Below, in pieces: positions 18,254-28,131 of a DNA stretch of 48,472 nt. Both the position numbers and the translations under genes were made by a program. Origin of the DNA: Actinomycetota bacterium (GTDB lineage: Bacteria; Actinomycetota; Actinomycetes; Streptosporangiales; Streptosporangiaceae); NCBI GenBank assembly GCA_027314515.1, contig DAHVAR010000159.1:1-48472 (forward strand), in the 5' to 3' direction. Numbering within the stretch: position 1 is the stretch's first letter; the number at the start of each line of letters is the position of its first letter. The notes under the pieces were generated by a model. It made no database searches. It worked only from the letters and a program-made list of their open reading frames with translations, and was not told where the DNA came from.

Positions 18254-21200
18254 ATGTCCGCCGTGTCTGCTGAGTCCCCGCGCGGGTCTGCGGATCTCAC
18301 AAATTCGTCAGCTAACTCCGCGGCAACGACCGCCGAGTCGTCATCGAACGGCGCGGCCGGGCACGCGGACTTCGGGCCAAACCAGTGGCTCGTTGACGAG
18401 CTCTACCAGCGCTACCAGGCCGATCCGGGCTCGGTCGACCAGGCGTGGTGGAGCTTTTTCGCTGACTATCAGCCCCAGCCGGATGCGGCTGGCCAGCCGG
18501 CCGCTCAGGCAGTGGCGCCGTCCACGGCGGCACCGCCTGCCCAGCCAGGCACCGCGGCCGGACGGCCGGGCGCCAACGGCACGTCGGGCATGCCTGCCGG
18601 GAACGAGCACGCGGCACCCGCAGCGGGCAGCGTGGCTGCCGTCACGAGGCCCGGCGCGCCACCGATGGCCAGCCCCACGCCTCCGGCGGGCACCGGCACG
18701 GCGGCCGGGAACGGCAGCGCGGCCACCCCGGCAGGTGGCGGCCCGGCCGCCCCGCCAGCAGATGAGGCCGCGGAGCATGCCGTGCGACTGCGCGGCGCTG
18801 CCGCCAGGACCGCGGCCAACATGGTGGCCAGCCTGACCGTGCCAACCGCGACGAGCGTACGGCCCGTTCCCGCGAAGTTGCTGATCGACAACCGCATCGT
18901 GATCAACAACCACCTAGCCCGCGGTCGCGGCGGCAAGGTCTCGTTCACGCACCTGATCGGCTACGCGATCGTGCGGGCATTGGCCGTGGTCCCGGCGATG
19001 AACTACTCCTACTCCGAGGCCGACGGCAAGCCCATGCTGGTCCAGCCAGAGCACGTTAACCTCGGGCTGGCCATCGACGTGCGCAAGGACGACGGCTCCC
19101 GCCAGCTCCTGGTGCCGAGCATCAAGAACGCCGAGATGATGGACTTCCAGCAGTTCTGGATGGCCTACGAGGATGTCATCCGGAAGGCCAGGACCGGCAA
19201 GCTCACGGTGGACGACTTCGCCGGCACCACGATCAGCCTGACCAATCCCGGCACGATCGGCACCGAGCATTCGGTCCCGAGGCTCATGCCAGGTCAGGGC
19301 TGCATCGTCGGCGTCGGAGCCATGGAGTTCCCGGCCGCATACCAGGGCGCGTCGGCGGACACAATCGCCAGGCTGGCGATCAGCAAGACGATGACACTGA
19401 CCTCCACCTATGACCACCGGATCATCCAGGGGGCGCAGTCCGGCGAGTTCCTGCGGGTCGTGCACGAGTTGCTGCTCGGCGGCGATCGCCTTTATGACGA
19501 CATCTTCTCCTCGCTCCGGATCCCGTACGAACCAGTCCGCTGGGTGCAGGACATACCGGTCGGGCACGAGGACGACATCTCCAAGGCCGCCCGGGTCTAC
19601 GAGCTCGTTCACGCTTACCGGGTCCGCGGCCACCTCATGGCGGACACCGACCCGCTGGAATACCGTCAGCGCAAGCATCCCGACCTGGACATCAACCAGC
19701 ATGGCCTGACGCTCTGGGACCTAGAGCGCGAGTTCGCCACCGGTGGCTTCGGCGGCAAGGCGCGGATGCCGTTGCGCGAGATCCTCGGCGCATTGCGCGA
19801 CTCGTACTGCAGGACGGTCGGCATTGAGTACATGCACATCCAGAACCCGGAAGAGCGCGCCTGGATCCAGGCGCGCGTCGAACGGCCACAAGGCCGGGCT
19901 GATCACGGCGAGCAGCTGCGCATCCTGTCCCGGCTGAACGTCGCCGAGGCGTTCGAGATGTTCCTGCAGACCAAGTTCGTCGGGCAGCGCCGGTTCTCCC
20001 TCGAGGGTGCCGAATCGCTGATCCCGCTGCTCGACGCGGTGCTGACCGCTGCGGCCGGGGAGCACCTGCACGAAGCTGTCATCGGCATGGCGCACCGTGG
20101 CCGGCTGAATGTGCTGGCCAACATCGTGGGCAAGTCCTATGCCCAGATCTTCCAGGAATTCGAAGGCAACCTCGACCCGGCGACCACGCACGGCTCCGGG
20201 GACGTCAAGTACCACCTCGGCGCCGACGGCAAGTACACCGGCGCGGACGGGTCGCAGATTGCCACCTCACTGGTGGCCAACCCGAGCCACCTGGAGGCCG
20301 TGAACCCGGTCATGGAGGGTGTCGTCCGGGCCAAGCAGGACATCCTCGACATGGGCGAGCCCGGCTTCACAGTGCTGCCAGTACTGATCCACGGCGACGC
20401 CGCGTTCGCCGGCCAGGGCGTGGTCGCCGAAACGCTCGAACTCTCGCAGCTACGTGGCTACCGCACCGGGGGCACGGTGCACATCATCGTGAACAACCAG
20501 GTCGGGTTCACGACCTCGCCGGAGTCGTCGCGCTCGAGCGTCTACTCGACCGACGTCGCCCGGATGATCCAGGCGCCCATCTTCCACGTGAATGGCGATG
20601 ACCCTGAGGCGGTGGTCCGGGTCGGGCGGCTGGCATTCGCCTACCGGCAGGCCTTCGCCAAGGACGTGGTCATCGACATGGTCTGCTACCGGCGGCGCGG
20701 GCACAATGAGGCGGACAACCCCTCGTTCACCCAGCCGCTGATGTACGACCTGATCGACGCGAAGCGCTCTACCCGCAAGCTCTACACCGAGTCGCTGATC
20801 GGCCGCGGTGACATCACGATCGCTGAAGCCGAGCAAGCTCTCCGTGACTACCAGCAGGAGCTAGAGCGCGCCTTCACCGAGACCAAGGACGCCATGAGCC
20901 GGCCAGCCGGCCCTGCCGCGCCCCTCCGGCCGGCCCCGGCCGACGAGTCCCCGGCCGAGTACGCCAGCACGCCCACCGCCATCACGGCCGAGGCCATCAA
21001 GCGGATCATCAACACTCAGGTGTCGCTGCCGGATGGCTTTACCGTGCATCGGCGACTGCTACCGCAGTTGCAGCGCCGCGCCGCGATGGTCGAGCAGGAC
21101 GAGATCGACTGGGCGACCGGCGAGCTGCTGGCCTTCGGGTCGACGCTGATCGACGGCCATCCGGTCCGGCTCATCGGTCAGGACTCGCGCCGCGGTACTT

Positions 21201-22132
21201 TCGGCCAGCGGCACGCGGTGCTAGTCGACCGCTACACGGGAGCAGAATACGCTCCGCTGCGGACCTTCAACTCTCCGACGGCGAAGTTTCACATTTACGA
21301 CTCGCTGCTGTCGGAGTACGCGGCTGTCGGGTTCGAGTACGGCTACTCGGCTGCCCGGCCGGACGCACTGGTTTGCTGGGAGGCTCAGTTCGGCGACTTC
21401 GTCAACGGCGCGCAGACCATCCTGGACGAGTTCATCAGCTCGGGCGAGCAGAAGTGGGGACAGCGGTCCGGCGTCGTCCTGCTGCTGCCGCACGGGTACG
21501 AGGGACAGGGCCCGGATCACTCTTCGGCCAGAATCGAGCGGTTCCTTTCGCTCTGCGCGCAGGACAACATGACCGTGGTAGTGCCGAGCACCCCGGCCAG
21601 CTACTTCCACTTGCTCCGGTGGCAGGCACTGTCGCCGAGAGTCAAGCCGATGATCGTGTTCACGCCCAAGTCGATGCTGCGCCTCAAGGCAGCGGTGTCG
21701 GCCACCACGGACTTCACGACCGGCTCGTTCAGGCCGGTACTTCCCGATGCCGCCGTCACCGACCCGGCTGCCGTCCGTCGTGTCGTGCTGTGCTCCGGCA
21801 AGATCTACTACGACCTGGCCGAGCGCCGGCATGCGACCGGAGCCTTCGACGTCGCGCTGGTCCGGCTAGAGCAGCTCTACCCGCTGCCGGCCGCGCAGAT
21901 CTCCGCTGAGCTGGCGAAGTACCCGGGCACCGCACAGGTGACGTGGGTGCAGGAGGAGCCCGCGAACATGGGCGCGTGGCCGTTCATCGCGCTGCACCTG
22001 CCGGAGCAGGCCGGCCGGCGGATCGCGCTGGTGTCCAGGCCGGCGAGCTCGGCGCCGGCTTCCGGGACCGCCAGGGCGCACGCGGCGGAACAGGCTGCGC
22101 TCGTGGACGCCGTGTTCGCCCGGAATGGCTGA
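18254..22132 (+). CDS. kgd: Multifunctional 2-oxoglutarate metabolism enzyme (2-oxoglutarate decarboxylase/dehydrogenase E1 fused to E2-type domain)
   Basis: A 1292-residue fusion found in actinobacteria that carries out E1 (ThDP-dependent decarboxylation) and E2-type succinyl transfer of the 2-oxoglutarate dehydrogenase complex in the TCA cycle. In order: the N-terminal E1 helix ([18 protein letters not shown], about 35-52), a long Ala/Pro/Gly linker (about 80-175), an E2-like acyltransferase domain without lipoyl domain ending in [17 protein letters not shown] near 390, then the E1 domain from about 440. The E1 domain shows [80 protein letters not shown] and [20 protein letters not shown]. 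The ATG at 18254 is preceded by GGAAGAGGG. Confidence 0.97.
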   Translation: MSAVSAESPRGSADLTNSSANSAATTAESSSNGAAGHADFGPNQWLVDELYQRYQADPGSVDQAWWSFFADYQPQPDAAGQPAAQAVAPSTAAPPAQPGTAAGRPGANGTSGMPAGNEHAAPAAGSVAAVTRPGAPPMASPTPPAGTGTAAGNGSAATPAGGGPAAPPADEAAEHAVRLRGAAARTAANMVASLTVPTATSVRPVPAKLLIDNRIVINNHLARGRGGKVSFTHLIGYAIVRALAVVPAMNYSYSEADGKPMLVQPEHVNLGLAIDVRKDDGSRQLLVPSIKNAEMMDFQQFWMAYEDVIRKARTGKLTVDDFAGTTISLTNPGTIGTEHSVPRLMPGQGCIVGVGAMEFPAAYQGASADTIARLAISKTMTLTSTYDHRIIQGAQSGEFLRVVHELLLGGDRLYDDIFSSLRIPYEPVRWVQDIPVGHEDDISKAARVYELVHAYRVRGHLMADTDPLEYRQRKHPDLDINQHGLTLWDLEREFATGGFGGKARMPLREILGALRDSYCRTVGIEYMHIQNPEERAWIQARVERPQGRADHGEQLRILSRLNVAEAFEMFLQTKFVGQRRFSLEGAESLIPLLDAVLTAAAGEHLHEAVIGMAHRGRLNVLANIVGKSYAQIFQEFEGNLDPATTHGSGDVKYHLGADGKYTGADGSQIATSLVANPSHLEAVNPVMEGVVRAKQDILDMGEPGFTVLPVLIHGDAAFAGQGVVAETLELSQLRGYRTGGTVHIIVNNQVGFTTSPESSRSSVYSTDVARMIQAPIFHVNGDDPEAVVRVGRLAFAYRQAFAKDVVIDMVCYRRRGHNEADNPSFTQPLMYDLIDAKRSTRKLYTESLIGRGDITIAEAEQALRDYQQELERAFTETKDAMSRPAGPAAPLRPAPADESPAEYASTPTAITAEAIKRIINTQVSLPDGFTVHRRLLPQLQRRAAMVEQDEIDWATGELLAFGSTLIDGHPVRLIGQDSRRGTFGQRHAVLVDRYTGAEYAPLRTFNSPTAKFHIYDSLLSEYAAVGFEYGYSAARPDALVCWEAQFGDFVNGAQTILDEFISSGEQKWGQRSGVVLLLPHGYEGQGPDHSSARIERFLSLCAQDNMTVVVPSTPASYFHLLRWQALSPRVKPMIVFTPKSMLRLKAAVSATTDFTTGSFRPVLPDAAVTDPAAVRRVVLCSGKIYYDLAERRHATGAFDVALVRLEQLYPLPAAQISAELAKYPGTAQVTWVQEEPANMGAWPFIALHLPEQAGRRIALVSRPASSAPASGTARAHAAEQAALVDAVFARNG

Positions 22133-22134
22133 CC

Positions 22135-22374
22135 ATGTACTTCACCGACCGAGGCATCGAAGAGCTAGCGGAGCGGCGCGGCACCGAGCAGATCGCGGTC
22201 AGCTGGCTGGCCGAGCGCCTTCGCGACTTCGTCGATGAGCACCCCGAGGCCGAGAGCACCGTGGACAGCCTGGCGAGCTGGCTGGCCAGGCTGGCAGACG
22301 ATGACGAGCTTGACGAGCTGAGCGGGGCCGGTGAGGACGCTGCCGATGCCGATTCCGGCGACGACGGCGGCTGA
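22135..22374 (+). CDS. DUF6104-type small protein downstream of kgd
   Basis: A 79-residue acidic protein beginning MYFTDRGIEELAERRGTEQI and containing VSWLAERLRDFVDEHPEAE and VDSLASWLARLADDDELDEL. I recognise this as the small conserved protein that follows kgd in many actinobacteria (DUF6104). It begins 2 bp after the kgd stop, so it is surely co-translated. Mostly helical, no cysteines, Asp-rich tail. Function unknown; the constant position suggests a role tied to 2-oxoglutarate dehydrogenase. Confidence 0.8.
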   Translation: MYFTDRGIEELAERRGTEQIAVSWLAERLRDFVDEHPEAESTVDSLASWLARLADDDELDELSGAGEDAADADSGDDGG

Positions 22375-22707
22375 CTCGCGGCGGCGGCGAGTGCTCAAGC
22401 GGCCGCCGCGCCTTGGAGCCGGTACTGGCAGCGCAGCGACGGCCCGGGCTGCCGACGTCACCGAGTACCGTCGCGGAGTAGGCACTGCCGTGAGGGAGCG
22501 TATGACGGGCCGGCGGCGTCGCCGGGCTGACCAGCGGAGACCTGTTGCCAGGCGAGCGGGCAAGGCAGCAGCGGCACCGACGGAACACGATACATCTTGA
22601 CTTATGCTTGACGCGACATATCGTATGTAGGGAGGGGCTACGATCTTCGGAGCGCGACGCATGTCAGGCCAGGCGTCCGATGGCCCCAGGCTGGCGGTGA
22701 GGTTGAA
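22375..22707. other. Intergenic region between the DUF6104 gene and padR
   Basis: About 330 bp. The left two thirds is GC-rich with only a short Arg-rich open frame that lacks a ribosome site. The right third holds the padR promoter and operator described separately. Confidence 0.5.
22597..22628 (+). promoter_or_regulatory. padR promoter with overlapping palindromic operator
   Basis: TTGACT at 22597-22602 and TATCGT at 22619-22624, 16 bp apart, form a plausible -35/-10 pair. The inverted repeat ACATA-TCG-TATGT (22616-22628) sits over the -10. Binding of the PadR product would block the promoter, so negative autoregulation is likely. Sequence observed; function inferred from how PadR regulators usually work. 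Confidence 0.5.
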
Positions 22708-23766
22708 GTGAGCCCAGTTTTCCGGCATGGCAGGCTGCGGCTGTACCTGCTCAAGTTGCTCGATGAGTCACCGCGTCACGGCTACGAGGTGATCCGGCTG
22801 CTGCAAGATCGCTTCATGGGCGTGTACGCCCCGTCTCCCGGCACCATTTACCCTCGCCTCGCCCGGCTCGAGGAAGACGGCCTTGTCACCCACGAGGAAG
22901 TCAACGGCAAGAAGGTCTACAGCATTACCGACAAGGGCCGGGAGGAGATCCGGTCCAGGCTCGGCGATCTGGCCGACCTCGAGGACGAACTCACCGAGTC
23001 GCTGCGTGACGTAGCCAGGGAAATATCGGAGGACGTCCGGGACACGGTCCGGACAATCCGCGAGGAACTGGCGTCCGCCGCCCGGGAGTTCAGCGCCGAG
23101 GGCAGCAAGCAGCGCCGGCCCAGCGGCGACCGCCGCGACGCCGGCAGCCAGGGCCGCGAACCTGACGATGCAGCAGGCGCTGGCGCGAGCGACACCGGCG
23201 GACCGGACACCGGCGACAAGCCGGGCTCCGGCGAGGGCCGCAGCGACGAGACCCGGCGCATCAGGGATGAAGCCCGGCGGAGCCGAGAGCAGATGCGCGC
23301 ACGCTTTCGCGCCCAGGGCCGCAGCCATGCTGACTGGGCGGCGTGGGCGGCCAGGGCCGGCCGGACTGACTGGTCGCCGTGGAGTGCGTGGGCCGAGTGG
23401 CCAGGCTTCCGCGACGAGCAGGACCGCGACGAGCAGGCGGAAAACGCTGGCAGCCGCAGCGGCCGACGACGCGACTCCACGCCGGGCGGCGCTGACCGAT
23501 CGCGCCGGCCAGGGCCGGGTCCGTTCGGCGATCTGGAGCGGATGGCGATGCAGTTCGCCACCGAACTGCGGGCCGCTGCCAGGCAGACCGGAAATCTCGG
23601 CGAGCGCTCGCTCAATGACCTTCGGGACATTCTCACCGACACCCTCGCCAGGGTGCGGGCCGAGGTTTTTGCCGACGCCGGGCCCTCGGCGGCCGGCCAG
23701 GACAGCCACAACGCAAGCGCAGCGGACGGCTCGGCTGACGCCAGCAGCGAACCCGAGGCCGAGTAA
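22708..23766 (+). CDS. padR: PadR-family transcriptional regulator with long C-terminal extension
   Basis: A 352-residue regulator. The N-terminal winged helix (residues 1-90) is clearly PadR: HGRLRLYLLKLLDESPRHGY, EVIRLLQDRF, PSPGTIYPRLARLEEDGLV and KVYSITDKGREEI. A charged coiled-coil-like stretch (about 88-135) follows. Then comes a long disordered Arg/Asp/Gly/Ser region, a Trp-rich patch near 208-235 (WAAWAARAGRTDWSPW, SAWAEWPGF) and a C-terminal helical segment (DLERMAMQFATELRAAARQ). PadR proteins are usually 110-200 residues, so half of this one is extra. GTG start after GAGGTT. Ligand and targets unknown apart from probable autoregulation. Confidence 0.85.
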   Translation: MSPVFRHGRLRLYLLKLLDESPRHGYEVIRLLQDRFMGVYAPSPGTIYPRLARLEEDGLVTHEEVNGKKVYSITDKGREEIRSRLGDLADLEDELTESLRDVAREISEDVRDTVRTIREELASAAREFSAEGSKQRRPSGDRRDAGSQGREPDDAAGAGASDTGGPDTGDKPGSGEGRSDETRRIRDEARRSREQMRARFRAQGRSHADWAAWAARAGRTDWSPWSAWAEWPGFRDEQDRDEQAENAGSRSGRRRDSTPGGADRSRRPGPGPFGDLERMAMQFATELRAAARQTGNLGERSLNDLRDILTDTLARVRAEVFADAGPSAAGQDSHNASAADGSADASSEPEAE

Positions 23767-23919
23767 CCGGCCAGCCTGCGCCTCAGGCCAGCCTGCGCCC
23801 GGTTGGCCGCTCACTCGGCCGGCCGCCGCGAGACCGGGACGGTCAAAATCGGATAATTGACGCATACGGAGAGCTTGCCAGCACCCTCTGTCACTCTGGC
23901 GCGGGCGACTTAACGAACC

Positions 23920-23982
23920 CGAAGGGCGTGCGTTACCAATCGACGCCCGACTTGGGCGTGGATCGGTGACGTTCGCCCTTCG
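23920..23982. terminator. Long imperfect hairpin between convergent padR and oxidoreductase genes
   Basis: Two 28-nt arms (23920-23947 and 23955-23982) pair around a 7-nt loop: outer CGAAGGGCG with CGCCCTTCG perfectly, inner CGACGCC with GGCGTGG nearly so. A few mismatches lie between. It lies between converging genes and probably terminates both. A related copy of one arm occurs near 26053. Confidence 0.55.
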
Positions 23983-24021
23983 AGTCGCAGAATGGCCGCG
24001 CACAATGCGCCAGCACGCAAC

Positions 24022-24990
24022 TCAGAGGGTGAAGACAACCTTCCCGAACACTTCGCCATCGATCAGCGCGGTGAATCCCTGCGCTGCCTGGCTCAGCGGC
24101 ATCGTCCGGTCGATGACTGGCCGGGTACCCGTCTGCGAGCAGAACGTCAGCAGCCGGGCGAGCTCATCCCGGCTGCCCATGGTGGAGCCAACTACCGACA
24201 GCTGCAGGAAGAACACCCGGTTCAGATCGGCCGGCGGCAGCGGACCGCTGGTAGCGCCGGACACCACGATCGTGCCGCCGGGTCGCAATGCCCGCAGGGA
24301 GTGGGCCCAGGTGGCCTGCCCGACCGTCTCCATCACCGCGTCGACTCGCTCCGGCAGCCGCGCGCCGCTGTCGAAGACCTGGTCAGCGCCGAGTTGCAGG
24401 GCGCGCGCGCGCTTGGCCCCGCTCCGGCTGGTCGCCCACATCCGGTAGCCGGCCGCACGGCCCAGCAGGATGAGCGCCGTTGCCACGCCGCCGCCGGCGC
24501 CCTGCACCAGCACGGTCGACCCAGGGCCTACGGGCGCACGGTCAAACAGCATACGGAACGCGGTCAGGTAAGCGGTCGGCAGGCAGGCTGCTTCCTCGAA
24601 GGACAGCGCCGCGGGCTTCGGCACAAGGTTCCGGCGCGGAACGGCGACTCGCTCAGCGAACGTCCCGTCGTACCGCTCCGACAGCAGCGACCGGGACGGA
24701 TCCAGCGTCTCGTCGCCGCCAGACACTGTCGGATCGCCGATAACGGCGTGCACGACCACCTCGTTGCCGTCCTCGTCGACTCCCGCGGCGTCGCAGCCCA
24801 GGATCATCGGCAGCCGGTCAGCAGACAGGCCGACGCCGCGCAGCGACCACACGTCGTGGTGATTGAGGGAAGCCGCCCGGACCGTTACGGTAGTCCAGCC
24901 GTCCGGTGGCACAGGCTCCGCGTGGTCGCCTAGCTCCAGGCCTGAGATCGGGTTATCGGCGTCGAAATGCGCCGCAGTGACTGCGAACAT
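24022..24990 (-). CDS. Medium-chain dehydrogenase/reductase (quinone-oxidoreductase-like)
   Basis: A 322-residue NAD(P)-dependent oxidoreductase of the MDR superfamily. The GroES-like N-terminal half carries VTVRAASLNHHDVWSLRGVG, LPMILGCDAAGVDEDGNEV and GTFAERVAVPRRNLVPKPA. The Rossmann half carries VLVQGAGGGVATALILLGRA, then LRPGGTIVVSGATSG and GEVFGKVVFTL. The catalytic zinc ligands of alcohol dehydrogenases are largely replaced (N-HHD instead of Cys) and the structural-zinc cysteine loop is absent, so it looks like a zinc-free quinone-reductase-type enzyme. Substrate unknown. Confidence 0.85.
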   Translation of the reverse strand: MFAVTAAHFDADNPISGLELGDHAEPVPPDGWTTVTVRAASLNHHDVWSLRGVGLSADRLPMILGCDAAGVDEDGNEVVVHAVIGDPTVSGGDETLDPSRSLLSERYDGTFAERVAVPRRNLVPKPAALSFEEAACLPTAYLTAFRMLFDRAPVGPGSTVLVQGAGGGVATALILLGRAAGYRMWATSRSGAKRARALQLGADQVFDSGARLPERVDAVMETVGQATWAHSLRALRPGGTIVVSGATSGPLPPADLNRVFFLQLSVVGSTMGSRDELARLLTFCSQTGTRPVIDRTMPLSQAAQGFTALIDGEVFGKVVFTL

Positions 24991-25240
24991 GCCTGGAGGT
25001 TAGCGTTCGCGCGTCGGCGGGCTTCCGGCAGGCCAGCCAGTCTGGCGGCACCAGGCCGGCAGATGTCACCACGGGCCGGCAGGCCACCCCTAAGTCGGGG
25101 ATCGGACATGCCACCCAAGCTGGCTAATGTAATCGTTAGGTGATAAGTAGGCGCACCTGGGCAATGGCGACTGTGCCATACTCAATCCGGGAAGCGGCCA
25201 GCCTGATGAACCCCGCAGGTAAGGACCGTAAGGACCGTTC

Positions 25241-25840
25241 GTGAACCTCTCGTCGTACGCAGAGCTAGCGGTTCGCCTTGCCAACACCGCCGTCCTGGCT
25301 CCTGGTGAGCCGGATCCTCTCGGCTCGGCCGCCGCATGCGCTCACGCCCTCGGTGACTGCCTGGCCGGGCCGCTCACCCGGCACGACCTCCTCGTGCTCC
25401 GCCACCTGCGGGAGGAGTTCAACGCCATCTTCACCGCGGCGGCACGAGGTGCCGATCACGAGGCGATGGCCAAGATGAACGCACTGCTGGTGCAGTTCCC
25501 GATCCAGCCCGACCTGGTCAGCCACGACGACCAGCGCTGGCATGTGCACCTGGCGCGGCACGGGTCGGCGTCTGACCAGTTCGCGGCCGGCGCGGTGATC
25601 GGCGTCGCGCTGACCGTCTCGCTGGTGGGCGTGAGCAGGCTGGGCGTCTGCGCCATCGCGGCATGCCCGCGGGTATTCATCGACGCCAGTCCGGGAAAGT
25701 CGCGCCGGTACTGTGCGGAGCACGCGGCAGCGCGCGGTAACGTCAGCACGCTGCGTGCGCAGCCGACCGGCATGGCCCGGCCCGCCGCAGCAGAGCCGGA
25801 TAAGGGGCCCCAGGGCCACGCCACGCCTGCCGCGAGCTGA
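25241..25840 (+). CDS. CGNR zinc-finger protein with ABATE domain
   Basis: A 199-residue stress-response-like DNA-binding protein. The N-terminal ABATE-type helical domain runs from LSSYAELAVRLANTAVL to VQFPIQPDLVSHDDQRWHVHL. The C-terminal zinc-finger region is CAIAACPRVFIDASPGKSRRYC, then EHAAARGNV. The usual CGNR tetrapeptide is replaced by ARGN, and one zinc ligand appears to be His of AEH. A Pro/Ala-rich tail follows. GTG start. Divergent from the oxidoreductase gene, about 250 bp away. Targets unknown. Confidence 0.8.
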   Translation: MNLSSYAELAVRLANTAVLAPGEPDPLGSAAACAHALGDCLAGPLTRHDLLVLRHLREEFNAIFTAAARGADHEAMAKMNALLVQFPIQPDLVSHDDQRWHVHLARHGSASDQFAAGAVIGVALTVSLVGVSRLGVCAIAACPRVFIDASPGKSRRYCAEHAAARGNVSTLRAQPTGMARPAAAEPDKGPQGHATPAAS

Positions 25841-26172
25841 CCCGCGCCCCGCCCCGGGTGGACGAAACCCGGCCGGATCCGTGCCGTCGTCCCGGTGAAG
25901 TAATTACGTTCTCTTTGCTCTTGGCGTAGGCGGGCTCGTTCTTGGCGTCGGCGTCCGGGCCGCTGCGGTGGGCCCGGACCTGCCGCACTACCTGCCGATT
26001 TAGCTCCGAAACGGGCCGGGTCACGGGTGCGGGTAGTGACACGTCAGTGACTTGCGTTACCAAAACGACGCCAAGTGACTGCTAGCCAACACCTTAGTCG
26101 ATCATTACCATGAGCCTACCTGCGGGCATCCTGCCCGCTCACATATCACACGCATCATCGAGGTGTCGCATC
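25841..26172. other. Intergenic region upstream of the APC permease
   Basis: About 330 bp with no convincing gene. Holds direct repeats CTTGGCGTMGG (25920 and 25940 areas), a distant inverted copy CGACGCCAAG near 26067, two AGTGACT direct repeats about 26 bp apart, and a segment GCGTTACCAAAACGACGCC resembling part of the hairpin at 23930. Probably the permease promoter region. Confidence 0.45.
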
Positions 26173-28080
26173 ATGGCTGTTGAGGAAACGCGCGTAGCCG
26201 GGACAGCGGAGTTTGAATCCGCCGACCGCGGCTTGCGCAAGACGATGGGCTTCAACCACCTGCTGTTCCTCTCGGTGACGGCCCTGATCGGCTCTGGCTG
26301 GCTGTTCGCGGCGATTGCCGCTTCGGGCGTCGCCGGGCCAGCGGCGATCCTGTCCTGGGCGATCGGCGGCGTGCTGATCATCTTCGTCGCGTTCTCCTAC
26401 ATGGAGCCGGCCGGCATGCTGCCGCGCAGCGGCGCGATCGTCCGGTATCCGGCCCTGACTCACGGCGCCTACACCGGGTGGATGCTGGGCTGGGCCTACT
26501 GGCTGTCGGCGATCACCGTCCCGGCGATCGAGGCCGAAGCGGTCGTGACCTACGTCGGCGGCCGGTTCCCCACCAGCGGCATCGTCACGACCAGCCATGG
26601 CGTAGTGGAGATGGCCTGGCCGAAGGGAATCCTCTTCGGCGTCGGTCTGATGCTGGTCTTCTTCCTGCTCAACTACTTCGGCATCCGGCTGCTGGCGGAG
26701 GTAAACCGCTGGCTGACCTGGTGGAAGATCATCATCCCGGCACTGACCGCGATCTTCCTGTTCACCATCATGAAGTCCTCGAACTTCTCCTCGCTCAGCT
26801 TCGGCGGGCACTCTGGCTTCGCTCCCTACGGCGTCGCGTCGATCTTCGGCGCCATTTCCAGCACCGGCATCCTGTTCTCCTACCTGGGCTTCCGGCAGGC
26901 GCTTGACTACGCGGGCGAGGCCAAGAACCCGCAGAAGCACGTACCGCTCGCGACTGTGCTGTCGGTACTCATCGCATTCGTGATCTACGTAGCCATCCAG
27001 ATCGGCTTCACCGGCGCCGTGGACTGGCATAGCGCAGGGGTGCACACCGGTGACTGGGCCTCGCTGACCACCGGCGCCTGGGCATCCGCTCCGCTATTCT
27101 CCGCGCTCCAGGCTGCGGGAATCGGCTGGCTCGGCACCTTCTCCCAGGTCCTGGTCGTAGACGCAGGCATCTCCCCGTCGGCCACCGGGTGGGTCTACCT
27201 GGGCACCAGTGCCCGGACGAACTACGGCCTGTCGGTCAACGGCAACCTGCCGAAGAACTTCCAGTCACCGAACCGCTTCCACATTCCCTGGGTGTCGCTC
27301 GTCGTCGCGACCATCATCGGTGCCATCTTCTTCGTCCCCGCACCCAGCTGGTACAAGCTCGTCGGGTTCATTTCTTCGGCCACCGCCCTGACCTACATCA
27401 TGGGCGGCGTTAGCACCGTGGTACTGCGGCGCCACGCATCCGAGCTGCGCAGGCCGTTCCGGCTGAGCGGTATGTGGATCTGGGCTCCGCTGGGCTTCCT
27501 GGCCGCGTGGATGGTCGTGTACTGGTCGGGCTACGCGACGCTGGTCCAGGTCTACGCCGCGGTCTTCCTCGGCCTGCCGATCTTCGTCTGGTACTACGCA
27601 CGGCAGAAGGGCTGGTTCCACACCTCGGCCAAGATGTGGCTGGCACAGCTCATGAGCGTGGTCTTCCTGGCCTCCTGGTGCTACATCCAGTACGGCGGCG
27701 GCTGGCTGCTGCGGATCACACCGCCCGCCCCGAACGCCTGGGGCTTCTGGACGTACTTCCTGGCCATGCTCGCCGACGTGCTGTTCTTCTGCGGGGCGCT
27801 ATGGCTGCTGTCCGGTGCCGAGGGCCGCAAGCACGTCAACCACGGCTGGTGGTTCATCGGTGCGATGTGGGTGCTGCTGCCGGTCTCGTATTACGGCGTC
27901 TACGGGCCGGAAACCAAGCCGGCGCTCGCGTTCCCCTACGACACCCTGATCGCGCTGGCACTCGGCATCGTTGCCTTCGCCCTCGCGGTGGCCAGCGGGT
28001 ACAGCACCGACGAGCTGAAAGAGATCATCGCAGCCTCGACGGCAGCTCCGGAGCCGGTTGGCAGCGGCTCGGCTTCCTGA
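26173..28080 (+). CDS. APC-superfamily amino acid/amine permease
   Basis: A 635-residue polytopic membrane transporter. Helix 1 carries the unwound substrate-binding stretch FLSVTALIGSGWLFAAIAAS, helix 2 AILSWAIGGVLIIFVAFSYM, and helix 6 SSTGILFSYLGFRQALDYAGEAKNP. I count at least 12-13 hydrophobic segments, with extra ones at the C-terminus, making it longer than the standard 450-500 residue members. The ATG at 26173 follows GAGGTG; an in-frame ATG 63 bp upstream lacks a good site. Solute unknown. The Trp- and aromatic-rich C-terminal half is a feature of large actinobacterial APC permeases. Confidence 0.9.
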   Translation: MAVEETRVAGTAEFESADRGLRKTMGFNHLLFLSVTALIGSGWLFAAIAASGVAGPAAILSWAIGGVLIIFVAFSYMEPAGMLPRSGAIVRYPALTHGAYTGWMLGWAYWLSAITVPAIEAEAVVTYVGGRFPTSGIVTTSHGVVEMAWPKGILFGVGLMLVFFLLNYFGIRLLAEVNRWLTWWKIIIPALTAIFLFTIMKSSNFSSLSFGGHSGFAPYGVASIFGAISSTGILFSYLGFRQALDYAGEAKNPQKHVPLATVLSVLIAFVIYVAIQIGFTGAVDWHSAGVHTGDWASLTTGAWASAPLFSALQAAGIGWLGTFSQVLVVDAGISPSATGWVYLGTSARTNYGLSVNGNLPKNFQSPNRFHIPWVSLVVATIIGAIFFVPAPSWYKLVGFISSATALTYIMGGVSTVVLRRHASELRRPFRLSGMWIWAPLGFLAAWMVVYWSGYATLVQVYAAVFLGLPIFVWYYARQKGWFHTSAKMWLAQLMSVVFLASWCYIQYGGGWLLRITPPAPNAWGFWTYFLAMLADVLFFCGALWLLSGAEGRKHVNHGWWFIGAMWVLLPVSYYGVYGPETKPALAFPYDTLIALALGIVAFALAVASGYSTDELKEIIAASTAAPEPVGSGSAS

Positions 28081-28093
28081 TCTGCCACTGATA

Positions 28094-28128
28094 CTGGCCC
28101 CGTCCCGGCTTCTCCGGGGCGGGGCCAG
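28094..28128. terminator. Hairpin terminator after the APC permease
   Basis: 15-bp stem (CTGGCCCCGTCCCGG with CCGGGGCGGGGCCAG, one G-U pair) around a 5-nt loop, 13 bp after the permease stop and just before the convergent sodX stop. Likely bidirectional. Confidence 0.8.
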
Positions 28129-28131
28129 TTG

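Noticed and set aside
22331-22600. Short rightward frame between the DUF6104 gene and padR
   Set aside because: Overlaps the DUF6104 gene, very Arg-rich, lacks a ribosome site and resembles no protein.
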